DNA from: Candidatus Accumulibacter sp. ACC003 | Lineage (GTDB): Bacteria; Pseudomonadota; Gammaproteobacteria; Burkholderiales; Rhodocyclaceae | Assembly (NCBI RefSeq): GCF_907163085.1 | Contig: NZ_CAJQTX010000004.1 | Coordinates: 62,001-126,000, forward strand | Length of the DNA stretch: 64,000 nt | Direction: 5' to 3' | Shown here: positions 23,992 to 33,442 of the stretch, piece after piece | Layout: every line of letters starts with the position of its first letter | Position numbering within the stretch: the stretch's first letter is position 1 | Notes under the pieces: model-generated | Told to the model about the DNA's origin: nothing | Databases searched by the model: none | What the model saw: the letters and a program-made list of their open reading frames with translations, nothing else | Position numbers and translations under genes: made by a program

Positions 23992-25542
23992 TCAGGCCGC
24001 CTTTCTGCTGGGCGCCGGCAGCGCGAGCCGGCCACTGGCCGCCATTTCCCGGTATACGGCGAGTACGGCGGCGTCGATCGGTTCAAGCGCGTGCTCACTG
24101 TTGGGCATGATGCCGGCCGCCTCAAGCTGACCCCAGGGCTCGAAACCGATTTTCGAGCAGAGCACGACTTCGCAGCCGGCGAGCGCGGCGATGGTCGTCT
24201 CGAGCACCGATTGCGGCTCGGCTTCTACGGCCGCCTCACCGTCGCCACAGCTCGCCGGACCGCTGCAGTAGAGCTCGGTCTTGCGATGACCGACGAAACG
24301 CACGCCGTCTGGCGACGCCTCGTAGATCAGGAACTCGCGGGCGTGGCCGAAGTGCTCGCCGACGACGCCGTTCCTGGCGGCAACGGCGATCAGGACGCTG
24401 CGCAGACTCGCCGTCGGCAGCGTCGGATGGTCGTCGCCGGCAGGCGCTGGCAGAAGCGCTGGCAGAAGCGCCGGCGAGGCGTGTCTGGCGGCGCGTTTCT
24501 GCGCCAGTTGCGCGATGATCTCGTCGTGCACCACCTGGCGGCGCTGCCTGGCCGTTGCGTAATCGATTTCGCTCAGCTCGAGCGCGTCGAGCTTGTCCAT
24601 GGTGAATTCCGAGCCGCGGTCCTCGCCGAGTAGCCCGACGGCGTCGGCGCGGCATTGCCGGCAGTGGCGCATCATCGCCATATCGCCGGCACACGCATCC
24701 TGCAGCTCCTGCAGCTGCGCCGGCGTCGGGCTGGCCTGGCCGCTTAGTCCATAGTAGGTACCGTGTTCGGCTGCGGCGATCAGCGGCATGACGTTGTGCA
24801 GGAACGCGCCCTTGGCCTTGACGGCGCGCGAGACTTCCTTGAGATGCTGGTCATTGACGCCCGGAATGAGGACCGAGTTCACCTTCACCAGGATGCCGCG
24901 CGCGATCAGCATCTCGAGGCCCTGCTGCTGCTGCTCGATGAGGATCCGGGCGCCCTTGGCGCCGCGGATGCGTCGATTGTTCCAGAAGATCCACGGGTAG
25001 ATGCGGGCGCCGATCTCGGGGTCCAGGCAGTTGATGGTGATCGTCACGTGGTCGATGTTGTGCCTGGCGATCTCGTCCACGTAGTGCGGCAGCTTGAGGC
25101 CGTTGGTCGACAAGCAGAGCTTGAGGTCCGGGGCACGGGCCGACAGTTGCCGGAAGGTTTCGAAGGTGCGCGCCGGGTTGGCCAGCGGATCGCCCGGTCC
25201 GGCGATGCCAAGAACGGTCATCTGCGGGATGCGGGCAGCGACCGCGAGCACCTTGCGGATCGCCTGGTCGGGCGACAGCAGTTCCGAAACGACGCCCGGG
25301 CGCGACTCGTTGGCGCAGTCGTACTTGCGATTGCAGTAGTTGCACTGGATGTTGCACGCCGGCGCCACGGCGACGTGCATGCGCGCAAAGTAGTGGTGTG
25401 CGTCTTCCGAAAAGCAGGGGTGGTCCTGGACCTTGGCGCGGATCGCGTCCGACAGGCGATCCTCGGTGCTCGCTGGCGTTCCGCAGCCGCTGCTGGCGCA
25501 GGCGGCAGGGGAGGCGGTGTTGCCAATAACGGGTAGTTCCAC
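23992..25542 (-). CDS. nifB: NifB, FeMo cofactor precursor synthase
   Basis: 516 residues. The radical-SAM core begins with CNIQCNYC (Cys-x3-Cys-x2-Cys) followed by NRKYDCANESRPGV, then GIAGPGDPLANP. The C-terminus (about 390-505) is a NifX/NafY-like domain (VLIAVAARNGVVGEHFGHAREFLIYE). It fuses Fe-S units and inserts carbide to make NifB-co. GTG 25542 is chosen because GAGGAG lies 8 bp upstream. First gene of the operon nifB - fdx - flavodiiron - fdx - fdx - nifQ - draG. Confidence 0.95.
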   Translation of the reverse strand: MELPVIGNTASPAACASSGCGTPASTEDRLSDAIRAKVQDHPCFSEDAHHYFARMHVAVAPACNIQCNYCNRKYDCANESRPGVVSELLSPDQAIRKVLAVAARIPQMTVLGIAGPGDPLANPARTFETFRQLSARAPDLKLCLSTNGLKLPHYVDEIARHNIDHVTITINCLDPEIGARIYPWIFWNNRRIRGAKGARILIEQQQQGLEMLIARGILVKVNSVLIPGVNDQHLKEVSRAVKAKGAFLHNVMPLIAAAEHGTYYGLSGQASPTPAQLQELQDACAGDMAMMRHCRQCRADAVGLLGEDRGSEFTMDKLDALELSEIDYATARQRRQVVHDEIIAQLAQKRAARHASPALLPALLPAPAGDDHPTLPTASLRSVLIAVAARNGVVGEHFGHAREFLIYEASPDGVRFVGHRKTELYCSGPASCGDGEAAVEAEPQSVLETTIAALAGCEVVLCSKIGFEPWGQLEAAGIMPNSEHALEPIDAAVLAVYREMAASGRLALPAPSRKAA

Positions 25543-25576
25543 GATGGACGCTCCTCGAATGCGGTTGAGCGAATTG

Positions 25577-25593
25577 AGCAAGCCGCGTGCCAG
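25577..25593 (-). promoter_or_regulatory. sigma54 promoter of nifB operon
   Basis: On the minus strand CTGGCACGCGGCTTGCT, with GG and GC separated by ten bases, an excellent -24/-12 match. Transcription would start near 25566, 24 nt before the GTG start. Confidence 0.88.
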
Positions 25594-25655
25594 AGTGGAA
25601 AAGTTCGTTGAAACAGGGTGTTGTCGGCTACCGGCGGTGGCGCTTGTTGGCCATT

Positions 25656-25671
25656 TGTCGGAAAGGCGACA
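25656..25671. promoter_or_regulatory. NifA upstream activator site of nifB operon
   Basis: Perfect TGT-N10-ACA (TGTCGGAAAGGCGACA), about 65 bp upstream of the -24 element. The arms CGGAAAGGCG between the triplets resemble those of the site at 19151 (GCAAAGGCG), as expected for one activator. Confidence 0.85.
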
Positions 25672-25873
25672 CGCGTGCAAGCAAGCTGCTGCGCTGGAAT
25701 GTCACCACCGCCGCCCAGCTATTCAATGTACGCTTCCCATATGCGCAGCATTGGATTGACCGCCGCTGGAAATCGGCGCAAGGTTCGAGCGGGGTGTGGC
25801 AACTGGCTGTGGTGCGAGCCGCCCAGGATAGGCCACCGCTTTTCTTTTGCACCGCCAGCCGGAAGGAGAGTTC

Positions 25874-26494
25874 ATGCCGATCGAACCGACAATGGTGTCT
25901 CTTGGTTTCACGAAGCAGGCTTTTCCGGCAGGAGTACATATCTGCCAGGTGTTCAACAACGACCATGAGCGGCTCGACTCGCTGCTCAAGTTCCTGCAGA
26001 GCGGCTTGCTGGCGGGGGAGCGAACCGCCTGCTTTACCGAACAGCCCTATGAAACCCTGCTCGCCGCACGCCTGGCGGAGGACGGGCGAGCCCTGGATGC
26101 GTTCAAGGCAGCTGGTGCCTTGATCAGTGCGCCGCCGCGTGAGGTCTATTTTCAGGACGGCAATTTTGACCCGGAGCGCATCCTGGCGCGACTGCGGCGC
26201 TATCATCAGGACGCGCTTGCCGACGGCTTTTCGGCCGCGCGCCTGATCGGCGAGATGAGCTCTGACGTGTTGGCTATGCCCGGTGGCTCGCGGCTGATGG
26301 AGTACGAGGCGCGCGTCAGTTTACTGTTGAGGACGCATCCGCTTACGGCGGTTTGCCAGTACGATGCCAATTCGTTTGACGGGGCAACGATCATGGAGAT
26401 CCTCAAGGTTCATCCTCTGATGGTCCTCCGCGGCAACGTCGTGCATAACCCGTTCTTTGTCTCGCCCGAGGCGTACCTGGCGGGCCACTGCTGA
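25874..26494 (+). CDS. MEDS-domain sensory protein
   Basis: 206-residue MEDS (methanogen/methylotroph, DcmR-like sensory) domain protein: AGVHICQVFNNDHERLDSLLKFLQSGL, the family's opening, then FDPERILARLRRYHQDALADGF, RLIGEMSSDV and the NPFF terminus. These domains usually regulate a linked kinase or regulator. ATG 25874 has GGAGAG upstream. It is 20 bp from the downstream histidine kinase gene and divergent from nifB. Confidence 0.82.
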   Translation: MPIEPTMVSLGFTKQAFPAGVHICQVFNNDHERLDSLLKFLQSGLLAGERTACFTEQPYETLLAARLAEDGRALDAFKAAGALISAPPREVYFQDGNFDPERILARLRRYHQDALADGFSAARLIGEMSSDVLAMPGGSRLMEYEARVSLLLRTHPLTAVCQYDANSFDGATIMEILKVHPLMVLRGNVVHNPFFVSPEAYLAGHC

Positions 26495-26514
26495 CGGTCA
26501 GAGAAGGAAGTTCG

Positions 26515-28521
26515 TTGGAAAATTCCGAGCTCGATGGGCGGGTTCTCGGGCAGCTCATGCTCATGCAGGGCGTCGCCGCCTCGCTTCCCGATCAGGCAAT
26601 CAGGTCCTTCGTGACGGCCGGCTTGGGCGATATTCCGGGCGTCGGAAAAGTCGAGTTCAGGGCCCGGGTCGGCGCCGCGGAGAGTTCCACCAGGAACTTC
26701 GTGGTGGCCACCGACTCGACCAGCTTTGGCGAACTGGTCTTCAGCGTGAGCGACGCACGGGTCTTCGCGCTCTACGCAGACCATATCGAGAACTTCGCGT
26801 TCATCCTGGCGCTTACCATGGACGAGCGCCAGCAGCGACGGAAGATCGAACGCTACGGGCGCGATCTCGAGCAGCAGGTGGCGGAACGCACCCGGCAATT
26901 GTCGGAATCCGAGCGGCGTTTCCAGGGGCTGCTGGCGAACGTTCGTATGCTGGCGGTGATGCTCGACGTGCGCGGCAAGGTCACCTTCTGCAACGACTTT
27001 CTCCTGGAATTGACTGGCTGGCAGCGCTCCGAGGTGATCGGGCAAGACTGGTTCGAAATCTTTCTTCCCGAGCCCTTTCGTGTACGCGTGCGGGCCGTAT
27101 TCTCGGCTGCCATGGCAAGCGGCAGCATGCCCGAGCGTTTTGAGAATGAGCTGCTGACGCGGCAAGGCGAGAGGCGCCTGGTCGTCTGGGACAACACCGT
27201 GATGCGCGACGGCCAGGGCCAGATCATCGGTACGGCCAGTCTCGGTGTCGACGCGACCGAGCGCATCGAGGCCGAGGAGTCGCTGGCGGTGAGCGAGGAA
27301 AGATATCGCAGCATCTTCCAGAATGCGTCGATGGGTATCTTCAATTCCACCGTGCAGGGGCAATTTCTCAGGGTCAATCCGGCGCTGGCACGAAGCCTGG
27401 GTTACGCCTCGCCCGAAGAGCTGCTTGCCGCGGTGGCGGATATCGGCACACAACTGTATGTGGACCCCGCTGGCCGTCGGCCACTCGTCGAGGCGGCCAT
27501 AGAGAAGCGCGGTGAGTGGGCACATGCCGAAAACCGCTACCGTCGAAAGGACGGCAGTATTCTGATCGGTGATCTGATGCAGCGAACGGTCATGAACAAG
27601 GATGGCACGCTGGCCTACCTGGAAGGTTTTGTCCAGGACATTACCGAACGCAAGGTGGCGGAGTTCGAGAAGGCGGAGCAGATGCTTCGCCTGCAGGAAC
27701 TGAACAGCAAACTCGAGGATGTGCAATACCAGTTGCTGCAATCGGAGAAGATGGCGTCGATCGGCCAGCTGGCCGCCGGGGTGGCGCACGAGATCAACAA
27801 TCCGGTGGCCTTCGTCGATGCCAATCTCCGCTCGCTGGAAGGCTATCTGTACGATGTCTTCCAGTTCGTCGACGCCTGCCAGGCCGCGGTGAGCACTCCT
27901 GAAAGTCGCACGCGTCTTAACACGCTCAAAGTGGCGATGGACTACGACTACCTGAAGACCGACGCTTTCCTGCTGATGACGGAATCCAGGGACGGCCTCG
28001 CCCGGGTTGCCAAGATAGTGCGCGATATGAAGGATTTCGCGCGTCCCGGCGAAGGCGAATGGCAACTGGCCAGCGTGCACGAAGGTTTGAACTCGACGCT
28101 CAACATCATCTGGAACGAAATCAAGTATCACTGCACCTTGACCAAACGTTACGCGCCTGACCTGCCGCTGATCCGATGCCTGCCCGCACAGCTCAATCAG
28201 GTATTCCTGAACCTGCTGGTCAATGCTGCGCACGCCATCGATGGCAAGGGGGAGATCACCATCTCCACCGAGCGCATCGGGGACGACAGTGTCGGCATCC
28301 GTATTCACGATACCGGCCAGGGGATCAAGGCGGAACATCTCAAGCGCATCTTCGAGCCTTTCTTTACCACCAAGCCCGTCGGCAAGGGCACGGGTCTGGG
28401 CCTGTCGATCGTCTGGGGGATTGTTGGCAAGCACACGGGGAGCATCGACGTAATAAGCGTCGCGGGACAAGGAACGACCTTTCTTCTCAGGCTGCCAATT
28501 GACGCACGCTCGGCGAAGTAG
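26515..28521 (+). CDS. PAS-containing histidine kinase
   Basis: 668-residue soluble histidine kinase. An N-terminal region of unknown fold (1-110), a coiled coil, two PAS domains (about 130-380), HisKA with GQLAAGVAHEINNPVAF and HATPase with LVNAAHAIDGKGEI, HDTGQGI and GTGLGLSIVWGI. TTG 26515 with GAAGGAAG upstream is the start. It resembles NtrB/hybrid-type kinases in its catalytic part. The MEDS gene just upstream is its likely sensory partner. No cognate response regulator is adjacent. Confidence 0.87.
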   Translation: MENSELDGRVLGQLMLMQGVAASLPDQAIRSFVTAGLGDIPGVGKVEFRARVGAAESSTRNFVVATDSTSFGELVFSVSDARVFALYADHIENFAFILALTMDERQQRRKIERYGRDLEQQVAERTRQLSESERRFQGLLANVRMLAVMLDVRGKVTFCNDFLLELTGWQRSEVIGQDWFEIFLPEPFRVRVRAVFSAAMASGSMPERFENELLTRQGERRLVVWDNTVMRDGQGQIIGTASLGVDATERIEAEESLAVSEERYRSIFQNASMGIFNSTVQGQFLRVNPALARSLGYASPEELLAAVADIGTQLYVDPAGRRPLVEAAIEKRGEWAHAENRYRRKDGSILIGDLMQRTVMNKDGTLAYLEGFVQDITERKVAEFEKAEQMLRLQELNSKLEDVQYQLLQSEKMASIGQLAAGVAHEINNPVAFVDANLRSLEGYLYDVFQFVDACQAAVSTPESRTRLNTLKVAMDYDYLKTDAFLLMTESRDGLARVAKIVRDMKDFARPGEGEWQLASVHEGLNSTLNIIWNEIKYHCTLTKRYAPDLPLIRCLPAQLNQVFLNLLVNAAHAIDGKGEITISTERIGDDSVGIRIHDTGQGIKAEHLKRIFEPFFTTKPVGKGTGLGLSIVWGIVGKHTGSIDVISVAGQGTTFLLRLPIDARSAK

Positions 28522-28540
28522 GGCGGAGCGAAGGCGATGG

Positions 28541-28577
28541 TCTGTGCCACCAGGCGGCTGCTGCCTGGTGGCACAGA
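28541..28577. terminator. Strong hairpin after the kinase gene
   Basis: A perfect 15-bp stem (TCTGTGCCACCAGGC) with a 7-nt loop lies 20 bp after the kinase stop. There is no U-tract on either side, so it may end or protect transcripts without being a canonical intrinsic terminator. The rest of 28522-28760 has no gene. Confidence 0.55.
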
Positions 28578-28760
28578 GCGCCGGGAAAGACCGGGCAGGT
28601 CGGTGCGGCAGCGCCCGTCTTCGCTGGTCGTGCGAAGTGGCAGCCGCCAAACGGCAACGGACTGAAGCCGGAGGACATCGGCGGCGCCGGCATTTTGACG
28701 CGTCGTGTTGTCACTGTTCGAGCTGCGCGGCGGGCTGATCTGGCGCGGCTGCGCAGGAAA

Positions 28761-30308
28761 TCATCGCCTCTCGGGAAGCGCCGGCGGCACGATGCGCAGA
28801 TGCGTCGGGTCGGTGCTGGTGTCGTCCTCGATCACTTCGAAACGCGCCGGGCGGCCGCTTGCCGGGATTTGCTGGCGCAGGTTTTCAAGCCAGCGATCGA
28901 GTTCAGGCCGGCGCGCGTGCGTGCTGTAGACCGCCCACACCGCACCCGCCGGGCGCGCCGGCAGGCGGCTGGCGACTCTGGCCGGGTCATCGGCGAGCGT
29001 CACGCTCAGGCTGCTTTCGGTCGTCCGCTGGCGGGGCATCGCTGCTGGCGCTGCGGCTGCGCCCGGCGCCGCGGCGAGTATTGGCTGGCGCGGCTCGCCT
29101 GGCGTCGTGGCCAAGGCTGCTGCGGCGCGAACGCTGTGCTGCAGCTGTTTGGCTTCGCGCCGAGCGACGTCGTCGATGGCGCGTGCGCGTGGCGGCGCTT
29201 CTTCTTTCAGGGCGCCAGAAAAGGCGCTGGCAGCTGCCTTCTCGGGGGGCTCGGCGGCGGCCGACATCGCCGGCGCGGCCGGCGGATCAGGCGCCGCGGC
29301 ACGGGTGTCGGCGGGCGTTTCATCCGCCGTATCGCGGCTGCGAATGCCTGGCCTGGCGGTCTTGCTGGCGGGCAGCTGTGCGGCTGCCGGGAGCGTGGCG
29401 GCGACTGCTGCGCGGTCTGCTGGCGCCACGGTCGCCAGGGGGGGCGAGGCGCTGGCGGGTCGCGGGCCGTCCGCCGCGTCGGCCAGCAGTGCGTGCGGCG
29501 CCGCAGCGCCGGCCGCGCTCTTCTTGAGCGCCACGGATGCGGCCGCGGCTTCTCGTGTGGCGAGCCTTAGCTCGTCTTGCCGCTCTGGCGACGTGGCGGC
29601 AGGCGTTTGCTTCAGCGCGGCTGGCGCTTCGCCGAGTGAGCGCTCGGCATTCCCGGCCGGGTTGATTCGCTTCGCCGCTTCGGCCGGCGCCAATGCCGTC
29701 TGGAAAGAATCTTGCTCGGCGAGCTGCGGCGCATCGGGGCGGTCGATGAGCAGCAGCGCGAGCTGCGTGCCGACGACGGCGAGGATGCCGGCGACGGCGG
29801 CCAGACGCAGGTCGAAGCAGCGAAAGCCGAGGAAGCTGCGTTGCCGGTCCGGGGACGCTGGCGTGGCGGCCGGGGTCGGCGACGCGGTGAGTGCTTGCGC
29901 GCGCAGCCACTCCTCGGTGGCAGGCTGAATCGCCGCGCCGAGCATGGCTTGCGGGCTATCTCCATGGCCGATGCCGGCCAGGAGGGCCGCGCGCCGGGGA
30001 GCCTGTGCCGACTCAATCCTGGCGGCCAATTTCAGGAAATTGGCTTCCAGACTGGCCGGCGGTTCAAAAGCCGACGGAGCGGCGGCGATTCGCGCGGCGG
30101 CCAGCGCAAGCGGCCCGGGCGAGACTGTTGGCGCTGCCGCAGATGCAGACTGGATGGCGCCTGGTGCCACTCGTGCGGCCTGTGCGGCGTGTGCCGCGCG
30201 CGCAAAAGCCGCGTCGAATTCGGCCGATGGCGTATAGGCGGGCAGCGCGCACAGCAGGCGGGCCAGGCGGTCTTCGCCCTGCAGAAATCTTTCGAAGGCC
30301 TCGCTCAC
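28761..30308 (-). CDS. Anti-sigma-like membrane protein, Ala/Pro-rich
   Basis: 515 residues. One transmembrane helix (LAAVAGILAVVGTQLALLLI) separates a short cytoplasmic N-terminus (about 1-190) from a long, low-complexity Ala/Pro-rich segment. The C-terminus is a compact domain of about 75 residues (AVWAVYSTHARRPELDRWLENL). GTG 30308 overlaps the sigma-factor stop (GTGA), so the two are coupled. Position and topology indicate the sigma factor's regulator, but I recognise no ZAS zinc motif. The long extracytoplasmic part could sense envelope state. Confidence 0.65.
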   Translation of the reverse strand: MSEAFERFLQGEDRLARLLCALPAYTPSAEFDAAFARAAHAAQAARVAPGAIQSASAAAPTVSPGPLALAAARIAAAPSAFEPPASLEANFLKLAARIESAQAPRRAALLAGIGHGDSPQAMLGAAIQPATEEWLRAQALTASPTPAATPASPDRQRSFLGFRCFDLRLAAVAGILAVVGTQLALLLIDRPDAPQLAEQDSFQTALAPAEAAKRINPAGNAERSLGEAPAALKQTPAATSPERQDELRLATREAAAASVALKKSAAGAAAPHALLADAADGPRPASASPPLATVAPADRAAVAATLPAAAQLPASKTARPGIRSRDTADETPADTRAAAPDPPAAPAMSAAAEPPEKAAASAFSGALKEEAPPRARAIDDVARREAKQLQHSVRAAAALATTPGEPRQPILAAAPGAAAAPAAMPRQRTTESSLSVTLADDPARVASRLPARPAGAVWAVYSTHARRPELDRWLENLRQQIPASGRPARFEVIEDDTSTDPTHLRIVPPALPERR

Positions 30309-30877
30309 GACGGCGCCTCGAGTTCGCGGCGCAGGCGCGCGAAAGCGTAGCGCAAGCGGCTCTTGACGGTTTCGAAACCTTCGCCGACGGTGTGGGCGAT
30401 TTCCTCCAGGCTCATTTCGCCGAAAAAGCGCAGGACGACCACTTCGCGCTGGTTTTCTGGCAGGGCGAGCAAGGCCTGGTGCACCTGCGCCAGATTCTGG
30501 CGCAGGGCGAGTTCGGCTTCCGGAGTGAGATCGTCGGTGGGCGTTTCGGGCCGGGTTTCGTCGAGTTCGGCACGCCGGCTTTCGGCCGGCGAGCGGCGCA
30601 AGTCGAGCCACTGGTTACGCGCAATCTGGAACAGGAAGCTGCGGAAGGCCGCTTGCGGTTGGTAATCGGCGCACCGGGTCATGAGCTTCTCCCAGGTGCG
30701 CTGGGCGATGTCTTCGGCCTGCGCGGTATCGCCCTGGCACTGCCAGGCGATGAAGTTGAAGAGCGCCCGGTTGTGGCGGCGAAAGAGCTCGCTGGCGGGT
30801 TTCTCGACGAGGCCATTGGCGACCAGCAGCATCAGGTCTTCGTCCGGCAGCGCGGCAAGTTCGGCGGCGGTTTCCAT
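30305..30877 (-). CDS. ECF sigma factor
   Basis: 190 residues with region 2 (FNFIAWQCQGDTAQAEDIAQRTWEKL, FRSFLFQIARNQWLDLRR) and region 4 (LPENQREVVVLRFFGEMSLEEIAHTVGEGFETVKSRLRYA). It directs RNA polymerase to an unknown regulon, probably including this gene pair and perhaps the VWA lipoprotein 110 bp further on. Confidence 0.9.
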   Translation of the reverse strand: METAAELAALPDEDLMLLVANGLVEKPASELFRRHNRALFNFIAWQCQGDTAQAEDIAQRTWEKLMTRCADYQPQAAFRSFLFQIARNQWLDLRRSPAESRRAELDETRPETPTDDLTPEAELALRQNLAQVHQALLALPENQREVVVLRFFGEMSLEEIAHTVGEGFETVKSRLRYAFARLRRELEAPS

Positions 30878-30986
30878 GCCGCGCAGTATAGACTGGCCGC
30901 GCCGTCGGGGTGCGCTTGCCGCCGGCTGTTGCCACCTTCTCGCTTACAGAAGAGGCGACGGCAAGACGCCGGGAGCGCGCCGTCGA

Positions 30987-32798
30987 TCAGTTCGCAGGCT
31001 TCGTCCCGAGGGCTGCCGCCAGATCGATCAGGCGCAGGAACTCGCCACGGTAGCCGTACTTGTCGTGGCCGATGTTGGCCGCTGCCAGCTGGCGGACGTC
31101 AGCGTAGTTCCAGGTGCCGGTGTATTTGCCGCCGCGCAGGATCTGGCCGTAGGCCGCGACGGCGGCGGCGAAGCGGAATTCGCTGCTGGCGGCGGCGAGG
31201 GGCTTGATCGCATTGCGTTGCAGAGTGAACTCGAGCAACTGGCTGTCGTTCGCCGCGGGCTCTTTGTAGCGCAGTTTGAGGTAGCCGAGTTCGTTGGCCA
31301 GCGGGCCTTCGCCGCCGGCTTTGGAGGTATAGCGCAGCGGCGCCACGCTGCTCTTGCTGCCGGTCAGCGTCAGCTCGTAGAGCGCGGTGACGGTGTGGCC
31401 GGCGCCGATATCGCCGGCATCGACGCGATCGTTGTTGAAATCCTCGCGCGCCAGTTGGCGATTCTCGTAGCCGATCTGGCGATACTCGCTGACCACCGCC
31501 GGATTGAATTCGATCTGCACCTTGACGTCGCGGGCGATCGTTGCCAGCGTCGATGTCATCTCATTGACCAGCACCTTGTGACCTTCCATCAGGCTGTCGA
31601 TGTAGGAATACGCGCCGTCGCCGACATCGGCAATCTGCTCCATCATCGCTTCGTTGTAGTTGCCGCTGCCGAAGCCGAGCGTCGACAGCGAGATTCCCGA
31701 TTTGCGCTTCTCCTCGACCATGCTCTTGAGCTGGCGCGTGTCGGCGATGCCGACGTTGAAGTCGCCATCGGTGGCGAGCACGATGCGGTTGATGCCGCCC
31801 TTGATGAAGCTTTGTTGAGCGGCCGCGTAGGCGAGTTGAATTCCCGAGGCGCCGGCAGTGCTGCCGCCGGCCTGCAGGCCATCGATGGCGGCGCCGATCG
31901 TGGCCTTTTCGGTGCCTGCCGTGGGCGGCAGGATGACCTGTGTTCCGGAGGCGTAGGTCACCAGCGAGATGCGATCCTGGGCGCGCATTTCACCGACCAG
32001 CAACTTGAGCGAGGACTTGAGCAGCGGTAGCTTGTCGGCGCTGTTCATCGACCCGGAGACGTCGACCAGGAAGACCAGGTTGGCCGGCGGCAGCGCTTGC
32101 TTGGCAACGTCCTGCCCCTTGATGGCGATACGCAGCAGTACGCGCTCGGCATTCCACGGCGCGGGCGCCATTTCGCTATGCACGGCAAACGGCCGCCCAT
32201 CCTTCGGCAGCGCGTAGTCGTACGGGAAGTAGTTGATCAACTCCTCGACACGCACGGCGTCGGCGGGCGGCAAATTGCCGGAATTCAGAAGGCGTCGCAC
32301 ATTGCTGTAGCTGCCGGTGTCGACGTCGATGCTGAAGGTCGATACCGGCGCCTCGGCGACCTGCTTGACCGGATTGTCGGTGAGTGGCGTGTAGCGCTCG
32401 CGCGCCTCCTGCGGCAGCACGGCGACCGACATCTGGTCGGCGACCATCCCGGCGGCCCCCCGGACATCGGCTGCCCGTTGCGCCTCTTTCTTTTCGATCG
32501 CTTTGCCGGGCGGGACGTTTGCGCCGATCGTCGCGGCGAGCTGTGGCGCCGGCCTGGCCTGCGTTTGCCGCACGGTCGGAGCCGCTGGCGCGGCTTGCGC
32601 GGTCGGGCGAGTTTCGTTCTCGGCTACCCGTCCGAGCACCGCTTGGTCGCTGCGTGGCTGTGCGTGTTGGCCGCGACTGCCGTCGTATTGTGCCGGTGCG
32701 CAGGCGGCGAGCAGGCCCGCCAGCATGATTGTTGGCAGGATTGTTGGCAAGTTCGCTGGCAGGTTCGCGAGCAGGCGGGATGGGGTGCGATGTTTCAT
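30987..32798 (-). CDS. VWA-domain lipoprotein (YfbK-like)
   Basis: 603 residues. Lipoprotein signal (IMLAGLLAACAP, lipobox Cys), a variable linker, then a YfbK-type N-terminal region (VSTFSIDVDTGSYSNVRRLL) and a VWA domain with a complete MIDAS start DVSGSMNSADKLPL. A C-terminal DUF3520-like part ends in RLIDLAAALG. ATG 32798 has AGGAG upstream. It is transcribed in the same direction and upstream of the sigma/anti-sigma pair. Function is unknown; such proteins are thought to bind metals or partner ATPases. Confidence 0.85.
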   Translation of the reverse strand: MKHRTPSRLLANLPANLPTILPTIMLAGLLAACAPAQYDGSRGQHAQPRSDQAVLGRVAENETRPTAQAAPAAPTVRQTQARPAPQLAATIGANVPPGKAIEKKEAQRAADVRGAAGMVADQMSVAVLPQEARERYTPLTDNPVKQVAEAPVSTFSIDVDTGSYSNVRRLLNSGNLPPADAVRVEELINYFPYDYALPKDGRPFAVHSEMAPAPWNAERVLLRIAIKGQDVAKQALPPANLVFLVDVSGSMNSADKLPLLKSSLKLLVGEMRAQDRISLVTYASGTQVILPPTAGTEKATIGAAIDGLQAGGSTAGASGIQLAYAAAQQSFIKGGINRIVLATDGDFNVGIADTRQLKSMVEEKRKSGISLSTLGFGSGNYNEAMMEQIADVGDGAYSYIDSLMEGHKVLVNEMTSTLATIARDVKVQIEFNPAVVSEYRQIGYENRQLAREDFNNDRVDAGDIGAGHTVTALYELTLTGSKSSVAPLRYTSKAGGEGPLANELGYLKLRYKEPAANDSQLLEFTLQRNAIKPLAAASSEFRFAAAVAAYGQILRGGKYTGTWNYADVRQLAAANIGHDKYGYRGEFLRLIDLAAALGTKPAN

Positions 32799-33442
32799 GA
32801 TCAGGCTCCTGTTTCCGGGTTCAATTTTCGGTGCGCGTCGAGGCGCGATCTCTTGACGCTCTTTCCGCATGCACGGGCGATGAATGGCTGAATGCGGATG
32901 CGTGCGAGTGAAACGGACGAGAACGGCAAACGGGGTCAAGTTGAGCTCGATTTTCTTTTCGGTCGAGAAGCTGGCGGCGGCTTGGGCTGGAGAGGAGAAA
33001 GCCCGGTTGGCATTTACTTGTTTCGGGAGGCCAGTTGTGGGCCAAGGCGAGCAGAGGACGAGGCAACGCTCGCAGGCGGTGGATTTGCAGAGGGCGCGCC
33101 GGGATTCTGCGCACGTACCGGGTGAGCGCCTCGCGAGCGCCGAGGATCTGGTCGATCGGCTAGCTACGGTGCATGACGATGCATCGACTTCGGGAACTCG
33201 AAGGATGAGCTCTTCGAGTTGTATCATGGCCGGCAAGTAGGCGTCTGGGCATAATTAGATCAGGTGATTTCGGAGGGTGGAATCCTGATTTTGGCGATAC
33301 GGCGCCGTAAGACATGAGGGCGGCTATATCGGTGGGCGCTGGCGCATGAACTGCAGCTGAAATTTGCGTGATCGATTGCTGCGGGAGGTGGCAGTAAAGC
33401 CAACGCCGCCGCGCCGGGAAAATAACCAACAACAAGGCGAGC
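32799..33442. other. Gap at edge of defence-like island
   Basis: About 640 bp without a supportable gene. Several short frames on both strands have no recognisable content. The stretch marks the change from chromosomal genes to the defence-like island at 33443. Confidence 0.5.
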
